64,000 nt of DNA from NCBI GenBank assembly GCA_947503175.1, contig CANNCO010000002.1, forward strand, positions 124,001 to 188,000, written 5' to 3'. Both the position numbers and the translations under genes were made by a program. Position 1 is the stretch's first letter. Each line of letters starts with the position of its first letter. The notes under the pieces were generated by a model. It was not told the origin of the DNA. It searched no databases and saw nothing but the letters and a program-made list of their open reading frames with translations. Of the stretch, positions 55,355 through 64,000 are shown piece after piece. This stretch comes from an uncultured Paracoccaceae bacterium. GTDB taxonomy: Bacteria > Pseudomonadota > Alphaproteobacteria > Rhodobacterales > Rhodobacteraceae.

Positions 55355-55383
55355 TTGCCATTGATATCTCCCCGGTTTGATAA
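55355..55383 (+). promoter_or_regulatory. Promoter of the UDP-glucuronate epimerase-like gene
   Basis: TTGCCA (55355-55360) and TGATAA (55378-55383) are exactly 17 bases apart, giving a plausible sigma-70-type promoter. Its position makes the in-frame TTG at 55377 part of the -10 region and so unlikely as a start, supporting GTG at 55410 behind GAGGTGA (55401-55407). Confidence 0.55.
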
Positions 55384-55409
55384 CAATCAACGGTATCTTC
55401 GAGGTGAAC

Positions 55410-56444
55410 GTGCAGTCGAGAAACAAAACCCCAAGGGCGCTGGTGACCGGTTCTTCCGGTTTCATCGGTTTTCACCTTGTCCAACGGCTGCTTGCCGACG
55501 GTTGGGAGGTGACGGGAATTGATGCGCAAACCGCCAGCTATCAACAGGATCTCAAAAATGCCCGCCGCGACCTGATCAAGGACCGTCCCGGTTTTACCCA
55601 TGTGCAGGAACGGCTGGAAACGCCGGGTGTCGTAGCCGGTATCATGCAGTCGTTTCAACCCGACATCGTGATCCACCTTGCCGCGGAGGCCGGTGTACGC
55701 CAGTCCATCGAAGCGCCCCGCGACTACCTGAACTCGAACGTCATCGGCACGTTCGAGGTTCTGGAAGCCGCCCGTCAGCATCCGCCGCAACACCTTCTGA
55801 TGGCCTCAACCTCGTCGGCCTATGGCGCGAATACCGAGATGCCCTATGCCGAGACGATGAAGGCGGACTGGCCGGTTTCCTTCTACGCCGCGACAAAGAA
55901 GGCGACCGAGACAATGGCCCATTCGCACAGCCATATCTATGGCCTGCCGATCACCATGTTCCGGTTTTTCACCGTTTACGGGCCATGGGGTCGGCCCGAC
56001 ATGGCCTATTACCTGTTCACCGATGCAATCATGAACGGACGCCCGATCAACGTGTTCAACCATGGCAACATGCGGCGTGATTTCGTGTTCATCGACGATC
56101 TGATCGAGGCGATCCTGCGCCTGTCAAAGACCCCGCCGGTCCGCCCGCAAAGCCGCGAAGACATCGCACCGGGCGACTCTCTCAGCCCCGTTGCCGCGTT
56201 CCGCGTGGTCAATATCGGAAAATCCGCGCCCGACACGCTGGGCGCGTTTATCGAGGCGATCGAGGATGCAATCGGCATCCCTGCGCAAAAGAACATGATG
56301 GATATGCAACTGGGCGACGTTCCGGCCACATGGGCCGACGCAAGCCTGCTGAAATCGCTGACGGGCTATCTGCCCGACACGCCGCTATCGGTGGGCATTC
56401 CGCAATTCGTGAACTGGTACCGCCGCTATCACGGCAACTCCTGA
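55410..56444 (+). CDS. NAD-dependent sugar epimerase, UDP-glucuronate 4-epimerase-like
   Basis: 344 residues. The NAD loop is GSSGFIGFH near residues 13-21. Further landmarks are HLAAEAGVRQSI, the catalytic Ser in SSAYG, and YAATKKATE with the Tyr/Lys pair. The AGVRQSIEAP and FRFFTVYGPWGRPDMA segments match UDP-glucuronate 4-epimerases (Cap1J/LspL), which make UDP-galacturonate. GTG at 55410 is used because GAGGTGA is well spaced and a promoter covers the upstream alternative. It is divergent from rmlC. Confidence 0.88.
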   Translation: MQSRNKTPRALVTGSSGFIGFHLVQRLLADGWEVTGIDAQTASYQQDLKNARRDLIKDRPGFTHVQERLETPGVVAGIMQSFQPDIVIHLAAEAGVRQSIEAPRDYLNSNVIGTFEVLEAARQHPPQHLLMASTSSAYGANTEMPYAETMKADWPVSFYAATKKATETMAHSHSHIYGLPITMFRFFTVYGPWGRPDMAYYLFTDAIMNGRPINVFNHGNMRRDFVFIDDLIEAILRLSKTPPVRPQSREDIAPGDSLSPVAAFRVVNIGKSAPDTLGAFIEAIEDAIGIPAQKNMMDMQLGDVPATWADASLLKSLTGYLPDTPLSVGIPQFVNWYRRYHGNS

Positions 56445-56452
56445 CGGAAAGA

Positions 56453-56481
56453 CGCCGCGCGAAGACTGACCCCGCGCGGCG
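56453..56481. terminator. Hairpin between convergent genes
   Basis: CGCCGCGCG and CGCGCGGCG form a perfect 9-base stem in the 46-base gap between the epimerase gene and the convergent binding-protein gene. Neither side carries a good T-run; the minus side reads TCTTTCC. It may work as a bidirectional terminator. Confidence 0.4.
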
Positions 56482-56490
56482 CAGCTTGGT

Positions 56491-58074
56491 TCAGGCGAAG
56501 GACCAGCGCTCCATCCAGCGGTGGCCGTCCTTGTCCCAGTGGGACGAGAAGTCGTCGCCATTGGTGTTGATGTCCGGACCGGTCGCAAACACGTAATTCG
56601 CGAACATCGGGATGACCGAACCGCCCTCTTCGTTCAGGATCAGCTGCATGTCCCAATACATGTCGCGGCGTTTGTCTTCATCGAGTTCAGAGCGCGCCAT
56701 GACCAGAAGCTCGTTGAACCGCGCGTTCTCCCAGAATGACTCGTTCCATGCCGCGCCCGCCGAATAGGCCGTTGCGAACATCGCGTCTTCCGTCGGACGT
56801 CCGCCCCAGTAGGATCCGGACCAAGGATGCTGCATCCAGACATCGGACCAATAGCCATCGTTCGGTACGCGATTGACCTTGATGTTGATCCCTGCGGCTG
56901 CCGCCGAGTTCTGATACAGAACACCCGCATCCACGGCGCCGGCGAAGGCCGCATCGGCCACCGAAAGCTCCACGTCGAGGCTGTCGAGACCGGCCTCTTT
57001 CAGATAGAACTTCGCCTTGTCCGCATCATATTCGGTCTGCGGCAGCTCTGAATGGTAGAACCGCTGGCCCTGACCGATCGGGTGGTCGTTGCCCAGCGAG
57101 CCGTAGCCGAACAGGATCTTGTCCACCAGTTCCTGACGGTTGATCGCGTATTTCAGCGCGCGGCGGATGTTGTTGTCGTCGAACGGCGCCACACCGCTGT
57201 TCATCGGGAAGGTGTAGTGCTGGTTGCCCGCAACCGAATGCACCGTGATGCCCGGGTTGCGCGCCATAAGACCCACGGTCTTGAGGTCCAGCCTATCGAT
57301 CATGTTCACGTCGCCTGATACAAGCGCCGTGGTCCGGGCGTTCGTATCGACAACGGCCAGAACTTCCGCCTCATCAAAGAAGCCGCGGTTCGAGTCCCAG
57401 TCGTTTTCGTTCTTCACGAAACGGGCACGCACGCCGGCCTCGAACTCGGCCAACCGGTAGGGGCCGCAGCCGTCGCCATCACGCCAGTTCACGCCCCGGT
57501 CGTCGCCCGACGGCATAACCGGCAGGTGATAATCGGTGAAGGTGAACGGGAAGTCGGCATTGCCGCCATTGAGCGTGAAGACAACCGTATCGCCATCGGC
57601 GGTGATGTCGGTGATCCCCTCAAGCAGCGGCTTGGCTGCCGAGGTCGACTCTTCACCCATGTGGAAGAAAATCGAAGCAATGACGTTTTCTGCGGTAACA
57701 GGTGCACCTGAATGGAAAGTGACGCCCGGGCGCAGCTTGAACCGCCACGTGGCGGCATCGGCGCTGGCTTCCCAGCTTTCGGCGACCTGGGGTTCAAGCG
57801 AACCGTCGCGGGCCACACCGGTCAGGTAGCCACAGAAACCATAGGCCATAGTAATCGTGAAATCGTTTTCCCACGTACCGGGGTTCAGCGTATCGGTGGT
57901 CTGACCGTGACCGATGGCAACGCGAATGTTGCCGCCGCGAGACTGCGCCCGGGCGCGCGCCGGTATCAGTCCGGTCGAAAGACCTGCAGCCGCCGCTCCG
58001 GCGGCCGCTGTTGTCGAAAGAAAGCGCCGCCGCGAAATCGGGCGCGCGGGAATTGGTTTGATGAGTTTGGACAT
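56491..58074 (-). CDS. Peptide/opine-type ABC transporter substrate-binding protein (family 5), Tat leader
   Basis: 527 residues. The Tat signal has SRRRFLSTTAAAG near residues 13-25. The mature protein is of solute-binding family 5 (GGNIRVAIGHGQTTDTLNPGTWEN, GVTFHSGAPVTAENV). The ATG at 58074 has GGGAG upstream. It is divergent from and highly similar to the next gene over the full length. The partner permeases are probably those at 62149-64000. The ligand is unknown; the group includes dipeptide, nickel, opine and sugar binders. Confidence 0.9.
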   Translation of the reverse strand: MSKLIKPIPARPISRRRFLSTTAAAGAAAAGLSTGLIPARARAQSRGGNIRVAIGHGQTTDTLNPGTWENDFTITMAYGFCGYLTGVARDGSLEPQVAESWEASADAATWRFKLRPGVTFHSGAPVTAENVIASIFFHMGEESTSAAKPLLEGITDITADGDTVVFTLNGGNADFPFTFTDYHLPVMPSGDDRGVNWRDGDGCGPYRLAEFEAGVRARFVKNENDWDSNRGFFDEAEVLAVVDTNARTTALVSGDVNMIDRLDLKTVGLMARNPGITVHSVAGNQHYTFPMNSGVAPFDDNNIRRALKYAINRQELVDKILFGYGSLGNDHPIGQGQRFYHSELPQTEYDADKAKFYLKEAGLDSLDVELSVADAAFAGAVDAGVLYQNSAAAAGINIKVNRVPNDGYWSDVWMQHPWSGSYWGGRPTEDAMFATAYSAGAAWNESFWENARFNELLVMARSELDEDKRRDMYWDMQLILNEEGGSVIPMFANYVFATGPDINTNGDDFSSHWDKDGHRWMERWSFA

Positions 58075-58467
58075 GTCTACTCCCAGTTGGTGCCGTTTTT
58101 CACACCATGTTTCTTTATTTAGGGCGCCTATTGTAACGCCCATTCGTGATTATCGGTCCAGTCCAACAAAAAAACCACTGTGGCGCAAGCCCGCCTATGT
58201 CCAGACAAAGGGCGGCCATGACGCCAAATCGTGCGGCGAGCCACAGGCAGCCGCAGCCCCGAAACAACGGCGCTTCAGTCATTGACCCGTTCAGAACCGC
58301 ACCCGCGCCGGACTATACTTACACCGGTGCCTGTATTGTATATAGATACGGGGGGCGCTTCGACAGCGCATGGGACCCGGGTCGATGCCCGGCAAGACAG
58401 ACCGCGGACCAAGAAACCTGCCAGTCAGGCGGATTACGGCCCGCGAAGCGTCAACAGGGGAGATGAC
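58075..58467. other. 393-base divergent spacer between two binding-protein genes
   Basis: No coding region is seen. On the plus strand, TTACAC (58319-58324) and TATAGA (58341-58346), 16 bases apart, form a possible promoter for the gene at 58468, and GGGGAGATGAC is its ribosome site. The left 100 bases carry the start signals of the minus-strand gene. No clear operator or long repeat is visible. Confidence 0.4.
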
Positions 58468-60048
58468 ATGACACGACTGATCAGAACCATACCGGCAAGG
58501 CCGATCACGCGGCGCCGCTTTCTTTCGACAACGGCGGCCGTCGGGGCGGCGGCAGCCGGCGCGTCCGCCGGGCTGATGCCCGGGCGGGCGCGGGCCGAGC
58601 GCAAACGCGGCGGCAACTTCCGGATGGCAAAGGGCCACGGCCAGACGACCGACACCCTGAATCCGGGCACTTACGAGAACGGCTTCATGACCGCGCTGGC
58701 CCATGGCACGCACGGGTTCCTGACGGCGGTCGGCACCGACGGATCGCTCGAACCGGATGTCGCCGAAAGCTGGGAGGCCAGCGCAGACGCGAAGTCATGG
58801 CGCTTCAAGATCCGCAGCGACGTCGAGTTTCATTCGGGCAGATCGGTCACCGCGGAAGACGTGATCGCCTCGATCCGCTTCCACATGGGCGACGATTCAA
58901 CCTCGGCCGCCAAGCCTCTGCTGGATGCGATCACCGATATCAGCGCCGATGGCGATACGGTGATCTTCGACCTCGTCGACGGCAATGCCGACTTTCCGTT
59001 CACCTTCACCGATTACCACCTGACGATCTGCCCATCCAGTGACGGCGCGATTGACTGGCGGTCCGGCGATGGCTGCGGCCCCTACCGGCTGGTGGACTTC
59101 AAACCCGGCGTCAGCGCGACCTTCGCCCGCCATGAAAACGACTGGAACAGCAACCGCGGCTTCTTCGATACGGTCGAGATGTTGTCGGTCATCGACCTGA
59201 ACGCCCGCACCACCTCTCTGATTTCGGGCGATGTCCATTCCATCGACAAGCTGGATCTCAAGACCGTCGGCCTGATGGCCCGCAACCCCGGCATCAACAT
59301 CCACTCGGTCTCGGGCAACCAGCACTACACATTCGCCATGTCGGCGAACAAGGCGCCCTTCACAGACCCCAATGTTCGGCTCGCCATGAAGCACGCGATC
59401 AACCGCGAGGAACTGGTCGAAAAGATCCTGTTCGGCTACGGCACGGTCGGCAATGACGTACCAATCGGGCGCGGACAGCGGTTCTTCAACGACGAGATGC
59501 CGCAGACGGCCTATGATCCGGACAAGGCGAAGTTCTATCTGAAAGAGGCCGGACTCGACAGCCTCGACGTGGAACTGGCCGCCTCCGATGCGGCCTTCCC
59601 CGGTGCCGTGGATGCAGCGGTGCTGTTTCAGAACTCCGCAAGCGCAGCCGGGATCAACCTCGACGTCGCGCGCGTGCCCAATGACGGCTACTGGTCCGAT
59701 GTCTGGATGCAGCACCCGTTCTCGGCGGTCTACTGGAGCGGCCGGGTCGTCGAAGACGCAATGTTTACGACGGCCTATTCGTCCGGCGCGGCCTGGAACG
59801 ATACGTTCTGGGACAACGCGCGGTTCAACGAGCTGCTGGTCGCCGCCCGTGCCGAACTGGACGAGGCCAAGCGTCGCGAGATGTACTTCGAAATGCAGCT
59901 GATCCTGAATCAGGACGGCGGCGCGATCATCCCGATGTTTGCGAACTACGTCTTCGCCACCGGCCCCGACGTCGTTCCAAGCGAAGAGTTCGGTTCGAAC
60001 TGGGATGTGGATGGCGAACGCTGGATGGAACGCTGGTCCTTCGCATAA
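58468..60048 (+). CDS. Peptide/opine-type ABC substrate-binding protein, close paralogue, Tat leader
   Basis: 526 residues with the Tat signal TRRRFLSTTAAVG near residues 14-26. It shows the same mature blocks as its divergent neighbour (HGQTTDTLNPGTYEN, DGCGPYRL, NQHYTF, ending RWMERWSFA). The ATG at 58468 is chosen because GGGGAGAT precedes it; the frame reaches further upstream without a signal peptide. A strong terminator at 60054-60090 ends the gene. The two paralogues may bind related ligands for the same permeases. Confidence 0.9.
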   Translation: MTRLIRTIPARPITRRRFLSTTAAVGAAAAGASAGLMPGRARAERKRGGNFRMAKGHGQTTDTLNPGTYENGFMTALAHGTHGFLTAVGTDGSLEPDVAESWEASADAKSWRFKIRSDVEFHSGRSVTAEDVIASIRFHMGDDSTSAAKPLLDAITDISADGDTVIFDLVDGNADFPFTFTDYHLTICPSSDGAIDWRSGDGCGPYRLVDFKPGVSATFARHENDWNSNRGFFDTVEMLSVIDLNARTTSLISGDVHSIDKLDLKTVGLMARNPGINIHSVSGNQHYTFAMSANKAPFTDPNVRLAMKHAINREELVEKILFGYGTVGNDVPIGRGQRFFNDEMPQTAYDPDKAKFYLKEAGLDSLDVELAASDAAFPGAVDAAVLFQNSASAAGINLDVARVPNDGYWSDVWMQHPFSAVYWSGRVVEDAMFTTAYSSGAAWNDTFWDNARFNELLVAARAELDEAKRREMYFEMQLILNQDGGAIIPMFANYVFATGPDVVPSEEFGSNWDVDGERWMERWSFA

Positions 60049-60390
60049 ACCAGAAACCGCCGCGCCGGGCAGCACCGGCGCGGCGGTTTTCGGGGGTTTC
60101 CGCAACCTTAGATTGGGCGATTCGCGACCGGGACCGCTCCTATCTGTCGTTTTTGACCCTTGCCGCCAGATCAGGACCCCGGCGTCAGACGCAGTTTACG
60201 CAGGGTTGCGGACCCAGAATTCACAAGGATTTGAAAGAAATTGGTTTCCCGGGGTAGATGCCGCGGTTTCTTCGTGTTTTGCTTACCGCATGTCGCTTTT
60301 GAGCATTCCGAACGTCGGTCCATGCGCGACGGTCATTTTCATTGCCGCGCCACGCGGCCACAACAAAGAAAAAACGCCTAGGGAGTCATT
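60049..60390 (+). other. Spacer with terminator and leader of the third binding-protein gene
   Basis: After the terminator at 60054-60090 about 300 bases remain without a recognisable gene. The last 30 bases carry the CTAGGGAGTCATT ribosome site of the next gene, which therefore must have its own promoter in this spacer. No convincing -35/-10 pair or dyad is seen. Confidence 0.4.
60054..60090 (+). terminator. Rho-independent terminator
   Basis: CCGCCGCGCCGG-GCAGCA-CCGGCGCGGCGG is a perfect 12-base GC stem followed by TTTT, starting 6 bases behind the stop; flanking AAA/TTT extend the stem to 15. This is the clearest terminator in the window. Confidence 0.88.
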
Positions 60391-61998
60391 ATGAAAAAGT
60401 CGAACGATCAGATGATGCTTGATCGCCTTGCAGATGCAGCCCGCCAGGGTCGGATCTCGCGCCGGTCATTCATGAACTACTCGATGGCCGCGGGTATGAC
60501 CGCGACCACCGCAACCGGTCTCTGGACCAAATCCGCAGCGGCGCAACCGAAATCGGGCGGCACGTTCCGCATCGGCGCGCATGACGGCAACACATCCGAC
60601 ACGCACGATCCGGGCACCTACGTGACCTTTTCGACCATTATTCTGGCGCATACCTACCGGTCCTACCTGACCTTGATCGAGCCCGATCAGTCGCTCGGGC
60701 CGGACGTCGCGACCGAATGGAGCGCGACACCGGATGCGACAGAATGGACGTTCCAGTTGAATGACCGCGCCACGTTCCACAACGGCAACAAGGTCACCGC
60801 CGATGATGTCATCGCCTCGATGAACCACCACCGCGGCGACGACTCGACCTCCGCCGCAAAGGCACTTCTTGCCGACGTGACCGACATCGTGAAAAGCGGC
60901 GAGTCCGCCGTGACCTTCAAGCTGGCTGCCGGCAATGCCGACCTGCCATGGCTGATGACCGACTATCACCTGGCGATCTGCCCGGCCAATGACGACGGCA
61001 CGATCGACTGGCAGTCGGGCCTTGGTTGCGGTCCCTACAAGATCACGTCGGGCGAATTCGGCGTGGGCTTCGAACTGGAGCGTCATGAAGACTGGCACCT
61101 GGAAGGCGCCTATTTCGATGCGGTCTCGATTACCATCCTCAACGACCCGAATGCGCGTCAGACGGCGCTTGTCACGGGCGATGTGGACGCGGTCACGCAG
61201 CTTGAGCTGAAAACCCTTGCCCTTCTGCAGCGCGACCCCAGCATCAACATCCTGAACGTGCCCTCGGGCTCGGCGATCACCATGCCGATGCATTGCGACA
61301 CGGCACCGTTCGATGACGTTCGGGTGCGCAAGGCGATGAAGCTGGCGATCGACCGTGACGAGATCATCGAGAAGATCGCGTTCGGTACGGCGACGAAGGC
61401 AAACGACTTCCACCATTCGCCCGCGATGCCATATTGGCCGGACGACATCCCGCAGCACGATTACGATCCTGATCAGGCACGCGCGCTGCTTGCCGAAGCG
61501 GGCGCCGAAGGCATCTCGGTCAATCTGAGCGTGGCCGACAGCGTGTTCTCGGGCGCGGTCGATATGTGCGTTCTCTACTCCGAACAGGCCAAGGCCGCCG
61601 GGATCGACATCAACGTCGTGCGCGAACCGAACGACGGCTACTACTCGGACGTCTGGCTGAAAAAACCGTGGTGCGTGGTTCAGTGGGGCGCGCGTCCGAC
61701 GCCGGACGTGATGTATTCGCTGGCGTACAAGGACGATGCGGCCTGGAACGAAGCCCGCTGGCAGAACGAGCGGTTCAATGAACTGCTGCTGCAGGCCAAG
61801 GCCGAGCTCAACGACGACGCGCGGGCCGGCATGTATCGCGAAATGGCGATGATCGCCCATGAAGATGGCGGCACTGTTCTGCCGATGTTCCCGAACTTCG
61901 TCTATGCGACGAAGGGCAACGTAGCGCATAACGAACAGCTCGCGGCCAGCTGGCAGCTGGACGGGGGCCGAGGCGCAAGCCGCTGGTGGTTCGCTTAA
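60391..61998 (+). CDS. Third ABC substrate-binding protein of solute-binding family 5, Tat leader
   Basis: 535 residues. The N-terminus has SRRSFMNYSMAAG near residues 24-36, a twin-arginine leader. The mature protein is related to but clearly more distant from the two preceding ones (GGTFRIGAHDGNTSDTHDPGTY, HNGNKVTADDVIASMNHH). The ATG has AGGGAG upstream. It directly precedes the permease genes, with a hairpin (62008-62035) between, and is therefore probably their main binding protein. Confidence 0.92.
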   Translation: MKKSNDQMMLDRLADAARQGRISRRSFMNYSMAAGMTATTATGLWTKSAAAQPKSGGTFRIGAHDGNTSDTHDPGTYVTFSTIILAHTYRSYLTLIEPDQSLGPDVATEWSATPDATEWTFQLNDRATFHNGNKVTADDVIASMNHHRGDDSTSAAKALLADVTDIVKSGESAVTFKLAAGNADLPWLMTDYHLAICPANDDGTIDWQSGLGCGPYKITSGEFGVGFELERHEDWHLEGAYFDAVSITILNDPNARQTALVTGDVDAVTQLELKTLALLQRDPSINILNVPSGSAITMPMHCDTAPFDDVRVRKAMKLAIDRDEIIEKIAFGTATKANDFHHSPAMPYWPDDIPQHDYDPDQARALLAEAGAEGISVNLSVADSVFSGAVDMCVLYSEQAKAAGIDINVVREPNDGYYSDVWLKKPWCVVQWGARPTPDVMYSLAYKDDAAWNEARWQNERFNELLLQAKAELNDDARAGMYREMAMIAHEDGGTVLPMFPNFVYATKGNVAHNEQLAASWQLDGGRGASRWWFA

Positions 61999-62007
61999 GC
62001 AAATGAA

Positions 62008-62035
62008 CGGGCCGGTCGCACAAACGACCGGCCCG
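62008..62035 (+). terminator. Stem-loop between binding protein and permease genes
   Basis: CGGGCCGGTCG-CACAAA-CGACCGGCCCG is a perfect 11-base stem followed by ATCTTCATTT. It could terminate part of the transcripts or protect the binding-protein mRNA, giving less permease. Outer bases AAATGA/TCATTT lengthen the pairing. Confidence 0.6.
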
Positions 62036-62148
62036 ATCTTCATTTGATCGGCGGCATTTTCTAAGACATGCTACCGGCAAGGACTCGGGCCAAACACCGG
62101 GATAAAGCCACGTCAAAACATCGCGGGGCAAAAAAACAGGAGGGACAC

Positions 62149-63105
62149 ATGGGGGATATCCTTGGGCTGGTCGCAAAACGGCTGGGTCTGGGACTGCTTA
62201 CGCTACTTGTCGTATCAGTCTTGATCTTCTTCGCCGTCGAATTGCTGCCAGGGGACATCGCCGAGGCCGTACTGGGCCAAGCGGCAACCGAAGAGACCGT
62301 CGCAGCCTTGCGTGAACAGATGGGCCTCGACCGCCCCGCACCGGTCCGATATCTCGAATGGCTTGCGGGCGCCGTAACGGGCGATTTCGGCGTTTCGCTG
62401 ATCTCGGGCGACCGGGTGACCGAGGCGATTTCGGGCCGGTTCGTCAACACCCTGTTCCTTGCGGCTTACGCGGCAGTTATTGCCGTGCCCTTCGCGATCA
62501 TCCTCGGGATCATCGTCGCGCTTCTGCGGAACTCGATCTTCGACCGGGTGGCCAACGTCCTGACGCTGACCTCGATCTCAAGCCCCGAATTTTTTCTGGG
62601 CTACATCCTGATCCTGTACCTTGCGGTCAAGACCAGCATGTTCCCCGCGATCGCAAGCCTGTCGACCGACATGACCTTCGCCGAGCTTCTGCACCGGACC
62701 TTCCTTCCGGCACTGACGCTGGTTCTGGTCGTTACCGCGCACATGATGCGGATGACGCGGGCCGCGATCATCAACCTTCTCGCGTCGCCCTATATCGAGA
62801 TGGCGCGGCTCAAGGGCACGCCGCCCTGGAAGGTGATCGTCAGGCACGCCCTGCCCAACGCATGGGCGCCGATCATCAACGTGGTCGCACTGAACCTTGC
62901 CTATCTCATCACCGGCGTGGTGCTGGTCGAGGTGGTGTTCGTCTATCCCGGCATCGGCCAGCTTCTGGTGGACGCCGTGGCCAAGCGCGACTTCCCGATC
63001 GTTCAGGCCTGTTGTCTGATCTTCGCCGCCACATTCATCCTGCTCAATCTCGCAGCGGATGTCGGCTCGATTCTCACCAATCCGCGTCTGCGGCATCCGA
63101 AATAG
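62149..63105 (+). CDS. ABC transporter permease, DppB/OppB type
   Basis: 318 residues with six hydrophobic spans. The N-terminus AKRLGLGLLTLLVVSVLIFFAVELLPGD is the family hallmark, and the EAA loop appears as MARLKGTPPWKVIVRHALPNAW. The ATG at 62149 has AGGAGGGAC upstream, and the frame upstream of it is not conserved. It is followed after 12 bases by the DppC-like gene. Confidence 0.94.
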   Translation: MGDILGLVAKRLGLGLLTLLVVSVLIFFAVELLPGDIAEAVLGQAATEETVAALREQMGLDRPAPVRYLEWLAGAVTGDFGVSLISGDRVTEAISGRFVNTLFLAAYAAVIAVPFAIILGIIVALLRNSIFDRVANVLTLTSISSPEFFLGYILILYLAVKTSMFPAIASLSTDMTFAELLHRTFLPALTLVLVVTAHMMRMTRAAIINLLASPYIEMARLKGTPPWKVIVRHALPNAWAPIINVVALNLAYLITGVVLVEVVFVYPGIGQLLVDAVAKRDFPIVQACCLIFAATFILLNLAADVGSILTNPRLRHPK

Positions 63106-63117
63106 GGAGGGCGTATC

Positions 63118-64000
63118 ATGAGCTTTTTTGTCATCGGTTACTACGCGCTCCTGATCGGAGCGTCGTGCCTTGCGGCCTACTACAAGCAGCGCTCGGTCTT
63201 CATGCTGCTGTTCTCGCTGACGCTGGTGTCTTTCGTCGTGGGCATCGTCGGCGGTGTGGGCGCACTTCGGTTCATCACCACCGCAGCGGGTGCGCTGGCG
63301 CTGGCGGCGGGTACGTCCTACGCCTTCCGTGAATTCCTGATCGCGATCACCTCGGGTGGCGTCGCCAAGGAGTTGCGGACCGCACCCCTGACCGCGGCCT
63401 TCGGGATGTTCGTGATCTTCACCTACGCCATCGCCGGGATCTTTGCCCCGTGGATCGCGCCCTTCGGGGAAAGCGAGGTGATCTCCTCGGCCTTCGCGCC
63501 AGCGGACGAGAACATGCTTCTGGGAGCCGATCAGCTGGGCCGCGATATGTTCAGCCGGATCATCTACGGCGCACGGAACACGGTGGGCCTTGCGCTGGTC
63601 GCAACCATGCTGGCCTTCCTCGCCGGTGCGCTTGCGGGTCTGCTGGCCGCCGTCAAAGGCGGTTGGTTCGATCAGCTGATGGGCCGGGTTGCGGACGTGA
63701 TCATGTCGGTTCCGTCCCTGATCTTCGCGCTGCTGATCCTGTCGATCTTCGGTACGAACCTGACCACCATCGTGATCGTGGTCGCGGTGATCTACAGCCC
63801 GCGGGTCTTCCGTCTGACGCGCGCCGTTGCCGGCAACGTCGTGGTGATGGACTATATCGAGGCCGCAAAGCTGCGCGGTGAAGGCGACTGGTACCTGATC
63901 CGCAAGGAAATCCTGCCGAACTCGACCGCGCCGCTTGTGGCCGAATTCGGGTTGGAATTCTGCTTTGTGTTCCTGCTGATTGCAGGTCTGTCGTTCCTTG
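63118..64000 (+). CDS. ABC transporter permease, DppC/OppC type, cut by right edge
   Basis: 294 codons are visible; the 3' end is outside the window. The DppC core begins near residue 85 (ELRTAPLTAAFGMFVI) and continues with LLGADQLGRDMFSRIIYGAR and the EAA loop EAAKLRGEGDWYLIRKEILPN. The first 80 residues are an additional hydrophobic region with about two or three more spans, not present in E. coli DppC. The ATG has AGGGAGGGCG upstream. The ATPases are presumably encoded beyond the edge. Confidence 0.93.
   Translation, partial: MSFFVIGYYALLIGASCLAAYYKQRSVFMLLFSLTLVSFVVGIVGGVGALRFITTAAGALALAAGTSYAFREFLIAITSGGVAKELRTAPLTAAFGMFVIFTYAIAGIFAPWIAPFGESEVISSAFAPADENMLLGADQLGRDMFSRIIYGARNTVGLALVATMLAFLAGALAGLLAAVKGGWFDQLMGRVADVIMSVPSLIFALLILSIFGTNLTTIVIVVAVIYSPRVFRLTRAVAGNVVVMDYIEAAKLRGEGDWYLIRKEILPNSTAPLVAEFGLEFCFVFLLIAGLSFL

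Overview
The window looks like a chromosomal segment of a GC-rich alphaproteobacterium, most likely a Rhodobacterales/Roseobacter-clade species. The reasons are high-GC codon use, catabolic ABC-transporter operons typical of that group, a D-galactarolactone cycloisomerase and uronate dehydrogenase pair of the Agrobacterium/Roseobacter type, an exosortase with a fused EpsI domain, and a small protein resembling the gene-transfer-agent spike-base family. I saw no rRNA, tRNA, CRISPR array, insertion sequence or prophage.

Layout. (1) 1-9357: a regulon for an unidentified alcohol or sugar-like substrate. It holds an RbsABC-type transporter, zinc alcohol dehydrogenase, cupin, aldehyde dehydrogenase and GMC oxidoreductase (cut by the left edge), with a divergent TetR regulator. 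GTAAC/GTTAC operators sit in both promoter regions. (2) 9344-12176: a stand-alone Lrp/AsnC ligand-binding domain, divergent from a dimethylglycine/sarcosine dehydrogenase-like flavoprotein. (3) 12178-24744: a galactoside catabolic locus. A CUT1 transporter, GH4 alpha-galactosidase, SDR, DgoK, DgoA, lactonase, GH42 beta-galactosidase and mutarotase form one minus-strand operon, divergent from an IclR regulator and the transporter ATPase. This fits the oxidative De Ley-Doudoroff route, but no galactonate dehydratase is present. (4) 24741-30755: GFA protein, an AT-richer SDR, the divergent gci/udh uronate pair, and an acetylpolyamine amidohydrolase-amidase operon.

(5) 31038-56444: an exopolysaccharide locus with frequent strand changes. 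It has glycosyltransferases, a polymerase/ligase, a flippase, an acyltransferase, WecG/WecB/WecC (ManNAcA supply and transfer), rmlCBDA (dTDP-rhamnose), a UDP-glucuronate 4-epimerase-like gene, a UbiA-family protein with a decayed HAD domain, an exosortase, three right-handed beta-helix proteins and the spike-base-like small protein. The predicted polymer would contain ManNAcA, rhamnose and perhaps galacturonate. No initiating phosphoglycosyltransferase and no Wza/Wzc-type export genes are in the window. (6) 56491-64000: a peptide/opine-type ABC system with three solute-binding proteins (two very similar and divergently oriented) followed by DppB- and DppC-like permeases. The last is cut by the right edge.

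Most catabolic genes are packed with ATGA, GTGA or TGATG stop/start overlaps. Three transporter operons carry hairpins directly after the solute-binding-protein gene.
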